Assembly (NCBI GenBank): GCA_039111475.1
Contig: JBCCIP010000014.1
Location: 56,780-120,779, forward strand
Source: JAUIET01 sp039111475
GTDB taxonomy: Bacteria; Pseudomonadota; Gammaproteobacteria; Pseudomonadales; JAUIET01
DNA length: 64,000 nt
Direction: 5' to 3'
The number at the start of each line of letters is the position of its first letter. Positions within the stretch are counted from its first letter, which is position 1. Made by a program: the position numbers and the translations under genes. Shown here piece after piece: positions 17,410 to 25,123 of the stretch. The notes under the pieces were generated by a model. The model was not told the origin of the DNA, made no database searches, and saw only the letters and a program-made list of their open reading frames with translations.

Positions 17410-17976
17410 ATGTTGAAGTACAAAGAAAATGGCATTTATCTGCCTAAGGCCGAGGACAATACATTGAAGCTTCACTACAAATTACTATTGCTCGCGTTGG
17501 TGGCGATGCTTGCCCTACCAATGTTCATAATCAAGCCCAACGGTGAGCGCATGATGAGCTGGAGCGATTGGTTACCCGACAGCAAAGCGCTGGACACAGC
17601 GGCTGATAAATTACGTACCGTTACCAGCAGCAATCCTGACTTCAGTGACACGCCCAGTTTGAAGGGCAGCAGCAAAATGTACTCATGGAAAGATGAACGC
17701 GGCGTGATGCACTTCTCAGAAGAGCCACCACCCGAGAACATTCAAAATGCAAAAGTGCGAGATCTGCCAAAAGAAGTGAATTTGATGGCGGCTGTAAAAC
17801 CTCGTGAAAGAGGCGGGCAATCCGGTTCGGCCGCTGCAAGTGGCGCGCAAGGAAAGGGTTTCAATCTGGCGTTTCCAACCACAGTACCTGTCAAAGATAT
17901 CCCTAAGCTGGTCGATGATGCAAAAGCATTGCAGGAATTGGCCGATCAGCGTTCAGCGGCCCTGAAAGAACTTTAG
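17410..17976 (+). CDS. DUF4124-domain membrane-anchored protein
   Basis: Up to 188 residues. A hydrophobic segment (Y-K-L-L-L-L-A-L-V-A-M-L-A-L) is followed by a short DUF4124 motif, M-Y-S-W-K-D-E-R-G-V with H-F-S-E-E-P-P, near residues 95-115. ATG 17410 gives a long polar N-terminus; a TTG at 17464 preceded by GAGG at good spacing would start just before the membrane segment and may be the true start. DUF4124 proteins are exported, of unknown function. A 116-base gap separates it from the peroxidase gene, so co-transcription is possible but not shown. Confidence 0.72.
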   Translation: MLKYKENGIYLPKAEDNTLKLHYKLLLLALVAMLALPMFIIKPNGERMMSWSDWLPDSKALDTAADKLRTVTSSNPDFSDTPSLKGSSKMYSWKDERGVMHFSEEPPPENIQNAKVRDLPKEVNLMAAVKPRERGGQSGSAAASGAQGKGFNLAFPTTVPVKDIPKLVDDAKALQELADQRSAALKEL

Positions 17977-18094
17977 AAGTCGCTATCCGGCACGCTCTTT
18001 AAGCGGTAATAGAGATAAGCTGCCTTTTTAACGCATATCGCTGCAATGCTGCGTGTTACACTCGCGCGCTTACTTTTTCATTTCCGAGAACACT

Positions 18095-18859
18095 ATGAAT
18101 TTTATTTTTGGCCTCGCCCTCCGCCAGGTTTTGCTGGTGGTGTTGGGCGCTGTATTACTTTCTGCTTGCCAGAAGCCTGCCGACACCGAGAACGCCCTAA
18201 GCGGTGACACCATTAACGCGTCTGGCCCAAGTCTTGAGACCGACAAAGACAAACTGAGTTATGCATTAGGTTTGAGTTTGGGAACTCAAATGAGCGCAGA
18301 CAATATGGATATCGCACTGGATAGTTTTGCCTCCGGCTTTAGCCACGGTATGGGTGAAGGCGAAGCGCTTATGACCACCACCGAAGTGCAACAACGCTTG
18401 CAGGCGTTCTCCCAACAGCGCAGTGAGGAACAGCAGGCCAAGATAGAAAAAACAGCTGAAGAAAATCGCCAGGCTGGAGAAACGTGGCTGGCTGACAACG
18501 CGAAGAAAGAGGGTGTTGTAACGACCGAGTCCGGCCTGCAGTACAAAGTACTGACCGAAGGTGATGGCCAGAAGCCCAACGAAACCGATACAGTGTCCGT
18601 ACATTATCGCGGAACACTGTTGGACGGAACAGAATTTGACAGTTCCTACTCACGAGGTGAGCCGGCAGAATTTCCGGTCAACCGGGTAATAGCCGGTTGG
18701 ACAGAAGCACTGCAGCTAATGCCTGTAGGATCTAAGTGGGAGCTGTATATTCCGTCTAACTTGGCTTATGGCCCGGCTGGAACAGGCCGCGAGATTGGCC
18801 CTAATCAAACGCTAATGTTTGAAGTAGAGCTGCTAGACATTAAAACAGCGGCAGAGTAA
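18095..18859 (+). CDS. FKBP-type peptidyl-prolyl cis-trans isomerase, lipoprotein (Mip/FkpA-like)
   Basis: The chosen start is ATG 18095, giving 254 residues. There is a lipobox L-S-A-C25, an FKBP_N dimerisation domain with a long Gln/Glu-rich helix (about 55-145), and a C-terminal FKBP domain with V-S-V-H-Y-R-G-T-L-L-D-G-T-x-F-D-S-S-Y and I-P-S-N-L-A-Y-G. These are the hallmarks of Mip/FkpA chaperones. It folds or isomerises periplasmic or outer-membrane proteins. The architecture is ordinary. The gene is convergent with the WD40 lipoprotein, 17 bases apart. Confidence 0.93.
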   Translation: MNFIFGLALRQVLLVVLGAVLLSACQKPADTENALSGDTINASGPSLETDKDKLSYALGLSLGTQMSADNMDIALDSFASGFSHGMGEGEALMTTTEVQQRLQAFSQQRSEEQQAKIEKTAEENRQAGETWLADNAKKEGVVTTESGLQYKVLTEGDGQKPNETDTVSVHYRGTLLDGTEFDSSYSRGEPAEFPVNRVIAGWTEALQLMPVGSKWELYIPSNLAYGPAGTGREIGPNQTLMFEVELLDIKTAAE

Positions 18860-18876
18860 TCAATGCGCGGTAGCGC

Positions 18877-19878
18877 TTACTTTAAGCGGTGCAGAAACCC
18901 GTTTGAAGAGACTGCCCAGTAAGCACCACCGCTTTTTTCGAAACCCAGCGCTAACACTGCAGCACTGTTAGGCTTCCAGGCGTCGCGCTTGGGTATTGTC
19001 CAGGAACGTATGCTGCGAAGGCCACTGGTGCTCCACAGTTGCACCACTCTGTCTGATGTTCCTGTCAACAGTTCGCTACCATCACTGGAAAAGCGTGCCG
19101 ACTGAAAAGTCAGACCGCGTTGCAGCGCAAAAGAACGCATTGGCAATTCACCAATCAACTCGCCGTCTGCTGTGTGCCACAACATAGCGGTGTCGTATTT
19201 GCTGACGCTAAACGCAATATCGCCCTCCGGCGACAATTCAACCAAACGCACTTCATCGTCGTGTTCGATTTTGTGCAGCAGCTCGCCAGTCTCTGTGTCC
19301 CATAGCCTGGCCGTATGGTCCTCAGAACCAGTCAGCGCATAGCGCCCGTCGGCGCTCAAAGACACACTGCGTACGCGGTTGTCATGATGGAATACCCGTC
19401 TAACTCCGCCAATCTGCACATCGAACAAGACGGCAGTATAATTCTCCATACCTAATAGCGCATAGCGAGCGTCTGGCATCAACTCCAGATCCAGGATTTG
19501 ATCAGGGCTGTTCCAGAAGCGAATGCCTTTACCAGTAGGTACTTCCCATAGAACCAGGTTTTGATAATCCGCCGTCACCGCAAACTGACCGTCCGGCGAA
19601 AACGCAGCCGCAGTGAGTTCGCTGTAACCTTCAGATTTATGATTCCAGTTGTAACGGCGTTCGCTATCGTCCAGGCTCCATAAACTACCGCCATGATTCA
19701 TTGAAGCAATAATTGTGTGACTGGCGTCAGCGCTTATACTGGCACCGTAAACGCCCTGAACTGCAACTTCGAGTGAACGGGAAGGAGGGGTGCCGCTATC
19801 GCACGCGCTCAGCGTGAACAGTAAAATCAGTACAAAAAAAGGTAAGGACCGTGAGCTCTTCCGTGAGTCATTCAGCAT
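18877..19878 (-). CDS. WD40-repeat lipoprotein
   Basis: A 333-residue protein with lipobox L-S-A-C26 followed by Asp27; Asp after the lipidated Cys is the classic inner-membrane retention signal. The mature part is a run of WD40-like blades, for example A-L-T-G-S-E-D-H-T-A-R-L-W-D and E-L-L-T-G-T-S-D-R-V-V-Q-L-W-S, consistent with one seven-bladed beta-propeller. Such propellers act as protein-interaction platforms; no catalytic residues are evident and no partner is obvious from the neighbours. It is transcribed convergently to the FKBP gene. Confidence 0.85.
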   Translation of the reverse strand: MLNDSRKSSRSLPFFVLILLFTLSACDSGTPPSRSLEVAVQGVYGASISADASHTIIASMNHGGSLWSLDDSERRYNWNHKSEGYSELTAAAFSPDGQFAVTADYQNLVLWEVPTGKGIRFWNSPDQILDLELMPDARYALLGMENYTAVLFDVQIGGVRRVFHHDNRVRSVSLSADGRYALTGSEDHTARLWDTETGELLHKIEHDDEVRLVELSPEGDIAFSVSKYDTAMLWHTADGELIGELPMRSFALQRGLTFQSARFSSDGSELLTGTSDRVVQLWSTSGLRSIRSWTIPKRDAWKPNSAAVLALGFEKSGGAYWAVSSNGFLHRLK

Positions 19879-19970
19879 TGCTAAAGCACTGTGTTAAGGC
19901 AATATAATTTGCGTTGCCTTAAGTCTAGCAGACCGCAGAAGTGCTAGCCTGGCACAGTGATGAACAGAGG

Positions 19971-20429
19971 TTAGGCAACCGCTGAAGATGGCGGAACGTG
20001 CAAATACTCTACCAATTGATCTTCATAGTGAAAGCGTAACTCTAGTGCTTCACCCAGCTTGGACAAATGCCGTGACAGCGGCTCCAGTACTTCCGGGGGC
20101 AGCTCTTCCGTCTCGTAGCGGTCATTGAAGTCCAGTGAAATATCGGTGGTGTCCTGAATCTTGCCTAATAGGGAATTTGCGATCGTTGAGCTTTCGTCTC
20201 CGCCTGTTGCTGCCTGTTTGATCAACTCAGGGAACACTTCGAAGTGGCCGGCTGAACAATAATCAACCAGTATCTGGCAGAATGTTTTCAGGCGCTGAAT
20301 TTTCGTCGGTGATTCGATAATCTGCTGGTGCACTCCGCACACGGAACAATATAAAACAATTAGCTCCTGGCGCTCTTGCAGCCATCCTTCTATTGCGTGG
20401 TTCAGTTTATCCGCGTTGTCGGCCGTCAT
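19971..20429 (-). CDS. rsd: Rsd/AlgQ-family anti-sigma-70 regulator
   Basis: A 152-residue all-helical protein. F-C-Q-I-L-V-D-Y-C-S-A-G-H-F and L-G-E-A-L-E-L-R-F-x-x-E-D align closely with my memory of E. coli Rsd (F-C-Q-S-L-V-D-Y-L-S-A-G-H-F; I-G-E-A-L-E-A-R-F-x-x-E-D). Rsd binds domain 4 of the housekeeping sigma factor in stationary phase and shifts RNA polymerase to alternative sigma factors; the Pseudomonas homologue AlgQ also affects alginate and siderophore genes. A GTG at 20453 would add eight residues, but ATG 20429 looks more likely. It is divergent from the FliL-like gene. Confidence 0.9.
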   Translation of the reverse strand: MTADNADKLNHAIEGWLQERQELIVLYCSVCGVHQQIIESPTKIQRLKTFCQILVDYCSAGHFEVFPELIKQAATGGDESSTIANSLLGKIQDTTDISLDFNDRYETEELPPEVLEPLSRHLSKLGEALELRFHYEDQLVEYLHVPPSSAVA

Positions 20430-20611
20430 AGTTATCTCACTGGTACTGGGCACACTAATACTTGTATTGGGGCTGCTTTTTTGCGCCTTCTCTCTTTAGT
20501 AAATATAGGCCAGCGTTGAAACCTCAGCAAGACCAACTAATACTATTGACTTTAGGTGGCCTGCATTTGAGTCTGCTACGCTTATAAAACTGGATGGATA
20601 AGGATATCACC

Positions 20612-21019
20612 ATGCTTAAAATTTATACTTCTTTAGTCTTCTCTCTTTTGTTCGCTTTGAACACATCGACCGCTAGTGCCCAAACACAGCTGGAGAAGCC
20701 AACGTATGTGGCGTTAACACCCTCGTTTGTAACCAACTATGGCAATGAAGGCAGCCGCCTTCGCTATTTGAAGGTGGATATTTCAGTGCGTGTTGAATCA
20801 ATGCCGCACTCACACACGGTGGAAAACCACGCTCCACAAATAAGAAATCAAATAATCCTCTTACTAAGCCAACAGAACAGCGACGGCGTTAACACCCACG
20901 AGGGTCGGCAGCAATTACGTGAGGATGCTTTGAAAGCGGTTCAGGAAATTCTGCTTGCCGAAGAAGGCGAGGAAATGGTGACCGATTTATTGTTTGATAA
21001 TTTTGTGGTGCAGAGTTAA
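20612..21019 (+). CDS. FliL-like exported protein
   Basis: A 135-residue protein. ATG 20612 is preferred over an upstream codon at 20594 because AAGGA lies at good spacing before it. A Sec signal peptide (cleavage near S-A-S-A-Q) replaces the usual FliL membrane anchor. The rest matches the FliL domain: Y-V-A-L-x-P-S-F-V-x-N-Y, R-Y-L-K-V-D-I-S-V-R-V, and a C-terminal I-R-N-Q-I-I-L-L-L-S with a late V-x-D-L-L-F-x-N-F-V-V-Q. FliL stabilises the flagellar stator, yet no other flagellar gene is nearby. Such orphan FliL-like proteins occur in other Gammaproteobacteria; the role is unknown. Confidence 0.83.
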   Translation: MLKIYTSLVFSLLFALNTSTASAQTQLEKPTYVALTPSFVTNYGNEGSRLRYLKVDISVRVESMPHSHTVENHAPQIRNQIILLLSQQNSDGVNTHEGRQQLREDALKAVQEILLAEEGEEMVTDLLFDNFVVQS

Positions 21020-21030
21020 GGGCACCTCTA

Positions 21031-22620
21031 TTACTGCGCGTAATAGTTCGCCAGAAAAGTCTCAAAATCGGTATTGTCGGCCGCTTCAATAGCGGCCTGC
21101 TTCTCAACAGACTGGCGTGCGCACTCATTAAAGTACTGTTCTCGTTCAGAGCTTAATGGGTCGTCAGCAAAGTTTTGCGCGTGTGTACGCGACTTATGCA
21201 TCGCGAATTTAAAATACGATTCATCAAAATCCTCCAGATCCATCAGTACCTGGGCCGAGGGCAATGCTTGCTCGCCAATGACTTTAGCGAACTGACTGCG
21301 CCATGCAGTGCTGAAATGGCTGGAGTCCTTGGCCTGGTCAAATAGACCTGAGCAAGCTTCGATGCGGCTCATGAGTTCCTTAGCGGCCTTGGTCACCGTT
21401 ATTAACTGACCGGCGAAATGGACTTGTGCATCTGCAGAGCGACCATTGTTAACTACTGTTTTGTTATCGATACCAATCGCCTTGCACTCTTCCATTGGAA
21501 TGGGCGGGCTGTCTTCCAACAGACAAAACAGCAAAAAGGCATCAATAAAGCGTATCTGCTCGGCATCAATCCCCATAGGAAGATAGGGGTTTACGTCCAG
21601 ACAGCGCACTTCAATGTATTCAACGCCTCTTTCCATAAGCGCGGTCAATGGTGGTTCGCCTGAATGGGCCACGCGCTTGGGCCGCACGCTACTGTAGAAC
21701 TCATTTTCAATTTGCAGTAAAGAGGTGCTGAGCTGAATACGCTGACCGTCTCTATGCGTGCCGATGCGCTGGTAATTCGGAATAGACTGTGTCAAGGCTC
21801 CGCTTAAAGTAGCCGCATATTCATCGAGGCTGTTGTAACACACATATAAGCTCTCCTGTTCGCTGCTTTGATAGCCCAAGTCGCCCATGCGCAATGACGT
21901 ACCTTGTTGAGAAAACAAGGTGCCTTTGCCTCGGCGTGACAAACGATGATGATCATGGCCTAAAAAGGTTTGACACAGAGCAGGAGATGCGCCAAACAAA
22001 TACACCAGCAGCCAGGAGTAGCGCCTGAAATTGCGAATCAGGTGGAAATATTGTTCTGTTTTGAAATCTTGCAAACTACCGGTAGCGGAGCACTGCTGCT
22101 GATAGGCTGCCCAGAACGCTTCACTGAACGAAAAATTGTAATGCACCCCGGCAATGGTTTGCATTGCACGGCCGTAGCGCTCGCCCAATCCCAGTCGGTA
22201 CGCGGTTTTCATCTGGCCGATGTTGGAAGAACCGTATCGCGCCACAGGTATGCCAGCGTCATCTGGCAATATGCAAGGCATGCTTGCTGCCCAAAGAGTT
22301 TCCCTGCTTGCCGCTGTTGCACCAGCGCCATTCAGCCCCGCGTAACTGAATTGATGGATCTCTCGCAACCAGGTCAGTACCTCGTCTACGCTCTGACAGA
22401 CAGGGGTGATGAATTCCAGTAAGGCTTCAGAAAAATCGGTGGTGATGTGCGGATTCGCCAGTGCGCTGCCAAAAGCGGCCGGGTGCGCGGTCTGCGCAAT
22501 ATTCCCGTCACTTTGCACCCGCAAGCTCTCCTTCTCAATGCCACGGTTCACGTCGCGCAGCAGACGATGGTCATCGGATTGTTGCAGCTTGTTTATTCGT
22601 TGACTAAGGGCAGACGACAC
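21031..22620 (-). CDS. gshA: Glutamate-cysteine ligase
   Basis: A 529-residue enzyme close to the E. coli length of 518. The conserved G-I-E-K-E-S-L-R-V near the N-terminus, I-T-T-D-F-S-E-A-L-L-E-F-I-T-P, and G-V-H-Y-N-F-S identify the proteobacterial type 1 family. It makes gamma-glutamylcysteine from glutamate and cysteine, the first and limiting step of glutathione synthesis. The start codon is GTG at 22620. Its 3' end is 11 bases from the convergent FliL-like gene. The 446 bases upstream carry its promoter on the minus strand and the sigma-54 promoter of the PEP-CTERM gene on the plus strand. Confidence 0.97.
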   Translation of the reverse strand: MSSALSQRINKLQQSDDHRLLRDVNRGIEKESLRVQSDGNIAQTAHPAAFGSALANPHITTDFSEALLEFITPVCQSVDEVLTWLREIHQFSYAGLNGAGATAASRETLWAASMPCILPDDAGIPVARYGSSNIGQMKTAYRLGLGERYGRAMQTIAGVHYNFSFSEAFWAAYQQQCSATGSLQDFKTEQYFHLIRNFRRYSWLLVYLFGASPALCQTFLGHDHHRLSRRGKGTLFSQQGTSLRMGDLGYQSSEQESLYVCYNSLDEYAATLSGALTQSIPNYQRIGTHRDGQRIQLSTSLLQIENEFYSSVRPKRVAHSGEPPLTALMERGVEYIEVRCLDVNPYLPMGIDAEQIRFIDAFLLFCLLEDSPPIPMEECKAIGIDNKTVVNNGRSADAQVHFAGQLITVTKAAKELMSRIEACSGLFDQAKDSSHFSTAWRSQFAKVIGEQALPSAQVLMDLEDFDESYFKFAMHKSRTHAQNFADDPLSSEREQYFNECARQSVEKQAAIEAADNTDFETFLANYYAQ

Positions 22621-22915
22621 TCGCAGTAACCAGGCAAATCGGCGGACCGCGCAGCATACCAGACCAGGATTGTATTTCCAGCAATGAGACGAATGTAAAC
22701 AAGTCGAATAAATGTCGGGTTTATTTACAGCAACGGTTGATTATTAGTCGAATTGCTTGATAATTCGCCGCGACTGAACGGCGATCGATCAATTCTCGCT
22801 GCGAATAAGCTGGATAACGCGCGAAATACCGCGCATTTGTCGAGAAATTTAACAGTTTTTGTGAAGATCAATCATTCGAGATTGATAAGCTATTGAGTAA
22901 TAAGGAAATATTTAA
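22621..22915. other. Intergenic region upstream of gshA and of the sigma-54 promoter
   Basis: About 300 bases without a credible gene. It contains two small inverted repeats: AATAAA / TTTATT around 22707-22725, nearer gshA, and GCGCG-N6-CGCGC at 22819-22834, roughly 80-100 bases upstream of the sigma-54 promoter, a normal distance for an enhancer-binding activator site. Short TCGA-containing words recur through the stretch. The assignments as operators are guesses. Confidence 0.4.
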
Positions 22916-22932
22916 TTGGTCCGATAATTGCA
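22916..22932 (+). promoter_or_regulatory. Sigma-54 (-24/-12) promoter of the PEP-CTERM gene
   Basis: The 17 bases TTGGTCCGATAATTGCA match the sigma-54 consensus YTGGCACGrnnnTTGCW at 15 positions, with the invariant GG (22918-22919) and GC (22930-22931) separated by exactly ten bases. The predicted transcript would start near 22942, leaving about 125 bases of leader before the ATG at 23067. PEP-CTERM/exosortase systems often carry a PrsR-type sigma-54 activator, which agrees with this promoter class. No activator gene is in the window. Confidence 0.78.
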
Positions 22933-22944
22933 GCGGTTGTGTAG

Positions 22945-23056
22945 CTGCCTAAAGCAGGCCATGGAAGGGTCTGGTGAATCGTGAAGTTCGCATTTGCCAG
23001 GCCGGGAAAGCCCCTAGTTGGCTTATAGAAAGATAGAGAGGGCGGGTCGATCCCGC
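22945..23056 (+). promoter_or_regulatory. Structured 5' leader of the PEP-CTERM gene
   Basis: The predicted leader folds well by eye. CTGC / GCAG forms a small hairpin at 22945-22957. GGTCTGG / CCAGGCC at 22968-23003 encloses a further imperfect stem. GCGGG-TCGAT-CCCGC at 23042-23056 ends ten bases before the start codon and could control ribosome access. It does not match a riboswitch class that I know. The pairing is seen directly; regulation is inferred. Confidence 0.5.
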
Positions 23057-23066
23057 AGTAGTTGGA

Positions 23067-23288
23067 ATGAAATTTAAGCTGAAGTTGCGCCACTGGATTG
23101 TTTTTGGTTTGTTTGCCACCATGACTCCTACTCTGGCGTATGCAATTACTCATTTATCGCATGCGCCGGAACCAGGCAATTTGGCGCTACTTGGACTGGG
23201 CTTGATTAGCTTAGGTATAGTCAGGCAACGCGCTCGTCGCCGTGCGAACAAGCAAATCAATGAACAAGCGGCTCTGGATTACTCGTAG
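23067..23288 (+). CDS. Minimal PEP-CTERM protein
   Basis: A 73-residue protein made almost wholly of sorting signals. It has a basic N-terminus and signal peptide ending near residue 26 (L-A-Y-A), about seven residues (I-T-H-L-S-H-A), then P-E-P-G-N-L-A-L-L-G-L-G-L-I-S-L-G-I and R-x-R-A-R-R-R-A, the classical PEP-CTERM exosortase signal. A polar tail of about 15 residues follows the basic cluster. Cleavage at both signals would leave a very short peptide, so it may instead act as a membrane micro-protein. Transcription is probably sigma-54-dependent, through a structured leader, and ends at an intrinsic terminator. Confidence 0.82.
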   Translation: MKFKLKLRHWIVFGLFATMTPTLAYAITHLSHAPEPGNLALLGLGLISLGIVRQRARRRANKQINEQAALDYS

Positions 23289-23334
23289 TCATTATCAGCC
23301 TGTATGGTTGGTGTAAAACGGTTTCTTCCTATTG

Positions 23335-23360
23335 GCCCCGCTCCGGCGGGGCGTTTCTTT
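23335..23360 (+). terminator. Intrinsic terminator after the PEP-CTERM gene
   Basis: A perfect seven-base GC stem, GCCCCGC-TCCG-GCGGGGC, is followed by GTTTCTTT. It lies 47 bases after the stop of the PEP-CTERM gene and closes that transcription unit. Confidence 0.9.
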
Positions 23361-23484
23361 GCCTTTAGCTACTCAGCTACATGATCTCGTTTGCGAACTA
23401 TTCCTCGTAAGTCGTTGTTGACCGTAGAGTTTATTTCAAGGATATTTCTGTTTCCTTCGAAAACCGGCGTACAACAACAACCAC

Positions 23485-23778
23485 ATGAAGCGCGACCTGA
23501 TGGTGATCTATCGCATTCTCGAGAAAGTAGAGGCCAGCGATTTTGATTCAAGTGAAGAGGCTATTCCGATACCGGTGATTTTGCCCGGTGTTCCGCCCAG
23601 AATGGTCCAATATCATTTTTTGCTGCTACAGGACGCTGGCTTCATTGAGACCATTTCCAATGAGCAGGGCATGCTCGCACCTACGCGTCTCACCTGGAAG
23701 GGTCACGATTACTTAGACCATGCCAGTGACGTGGTCATTGATTCGGTTGAAAACCTGTTTGCAGAGGTGCAGAGCTAA
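23485..23778 (+). CDS. DUF2513 family small protein
   Basis: A 97-residue cytoplasmic protein starting M-K-R-D-L, the characteristic opening of DUF2513. It contains a winged-helix-like pattern: R-M-V-Q-Y-H-F-L-L-L-Q-D-A-G-F-I then L-T-W-K-G-H-D-Y-L-D. Family members are small proteins of unknown function, some near mobile elements, possibly DNA- or protein-binding. Its stop abuts the stop of the convergent EAL gene. The upstream 124 bases after the PEP-CTERM terminator should hold its promoter. Confidence 0.8.
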   Translation: MKRDLMVIYRILEKVEASDFDSSEEAIPIPVILPGVPPRMVQYHFLLLQDAGFIETISNEQGMLAPTRLTWKGHDYLDHASDVVIDSVENLFAEVQS

Positions 23779-25086
23779 TTAGCTGCCAGAAACTTGTAGT
23801 AAGTCGGCAATTTGTTCTGGGCCAACCGCACGCCCCACGTAGTAACCCTGAATCGAGTCGCAGCCTGCCGCACGCAGAAAATGTAATTGCTCGGTGTTCT
23901 CAACGCCTTCGGCTACCACCTTCATGTTCAGGCTGTGCGCAATGTCGATCACCGCTCGAGTGATGGTGGCATCAACGTGTTGGCAATGCGCATTTTGAAC
24001 AAATTGCTGATCAATTTTTAGTACGTCAGCGGGAAACTCCTTTAATACTCTCAGCGATGAATACCCGGTACCGAAATCATCAATTGCCACCCTAACACCA
24101 GAGCTGCGCAGCGTATCCAGGCTCTTGATAATGCGCTTTTCGGACTCCAGAAAGTCGCTCTCTGTAATCTCCAGCACCAGTCGACCGGCCGGGAAGTTCA
24201 AGCGGCCCAAAATTTGCTCAGTGATTTTTACCAGGTCACGATGCTCTATCTGTCTGGCGGCAAAATTGACGGCTACGTACTCCAGGCTATTGCTTCTGGA
24301 TAAAAATTCTATTGTTTCTGCACAGGCGTGACTCAACACGCGCTCACCAATATCGGCGATCAAGCCACTTTCCTCGGCAAGTGGAATAAATTCGGTAGGC
24401 TCTATCCAGCCCAGATCGGCATGTCGCCAGCGCGCAAGTGCTTCCAGACCAGTCACTCGGTTCGATCGCAAGTCAAATATGGGCTGGTAGAACACACTGA
24501 TTTCATTGGCCTCTAATGCGCGACGCAAATCAAGCTCTAAATCCAGCCGCCTTAGCGGCTGTTGTTGCACCGAGCCGGAATAAAACGTAAAACAATTACC
24601 GCCCTTGCTTTGCCCTTCGCTGGCCACCAGGCCCGCTTGCTGCAGAAGCTCGGTGCCATCAAGTGGCAACTTGGTGCTGCTACTGGCAATTCCAGCGCTG
24701 GCAGTAACCACCACAGTCTGGCGGTCAATCAACAAGGCCTCTCTCGTATTTCTCAACGCTGTTTCAGACAGCGTTCGCAACCTGGCTTTGGTTGTGCTTG
24801 TCAGCAATACCGCAAACTCATCGTCAGCGAGATGACTGAAGGCAATGGCGTCCGGGAATGCGCGAAGAATTCGATCACCAATTTCGTTATGAACCTGATG
24901 AGCAAACTCATGGCCCAGCGCCGACACAATCTTTCTATAGCGATCCAGATACAGAACAATGATGTGCACACTGTTACCGCTGGCCTGTGCACTAGCAGTC
25001 CTGTTCAGCAATTCCTGACGATCGCATAACTGTCTATTGTCTTGCGGCTTGCTGGCCAGATTATCCCTATGTTCCATGTTTACCAT
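23779..25086 (-). CDS. Degenerate GGDEF plus EAL domain protein (cyclic-di-GMP phosphodiesterase)
   Basis: A 435-residue cytoplasmic protein from ATG 25086. The N-terminal half is a GGDEF-like domain whose signature has decayed to L-A-D-D-E-F, so cyclase activity is unlikely. The EAL domain keeps its catalytic set: E-A-L-A-R-W, the N of V-N-F-A-A-R-Q, E-I-T-E-S, D-D-F-G-T-G-Y-S-S-L, the lysine of L-K-I-D, A-E-G-V-E-N and Q-G-Y-Y. I therefore expect cyclic-di-GMP hydrolysis, perhaps controlled by the inactive GGDEF domain. There is no membrane or sensor domain. It is divergent from uvrD, with 37 bases between starts. Confidence 0.88.
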   Translation of the reverse strand: MVNMEHRDNLASKPQDNRQLCDRQELLNRTASAQASGNSVHIIVLYLDRYRKIVSALGHEFAHQVHNEIGDRILRAFPDAIAFSHLADDEFAVLLTSTTKARLRTLSETALRNTREALLIDRQTVVVTASAGIASSSTKLPLDGTELLQQAGLVASEGQSKGGNCFTFYSGSVQQQPLRRLDLELDLRRALEANEISVFYQPIFDLRSNRVTGLEALARWRHADLGWIEPTEFIPLAEESGLIADIGERVLSHACAETIEFLSRSNSLEYVAVNFAARQIEHRDLVKITEQILGRLNFPAGRLVLEITESDFLESEKRIIKSLDTLRSSGVRVAIDDFGTGYSSLRVLKEFPADVLKIDQQFVQNAHCQHVDATITRAVIDIAHSLNMKVVAEGVENTEQLHFLRAAGCDSIQGYYVGRAVGPEQIADLLQVSGS

Positions 25087-25123
25087 TCTAATGCGCGTTG
25101 GTTTTATTTGATACCATAGCCGG

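Noticed and set aside
22942..23066. Possible cyclic-di-GMP (GEMM) riboswitch in the PEP-CTERM leader
   Set aside because: A G-G-A-A-A-G-C-C-type stretch looked similar, but the conserved tetraloop/receptor arrangement and flanking core bases of GEMM-I are absent.
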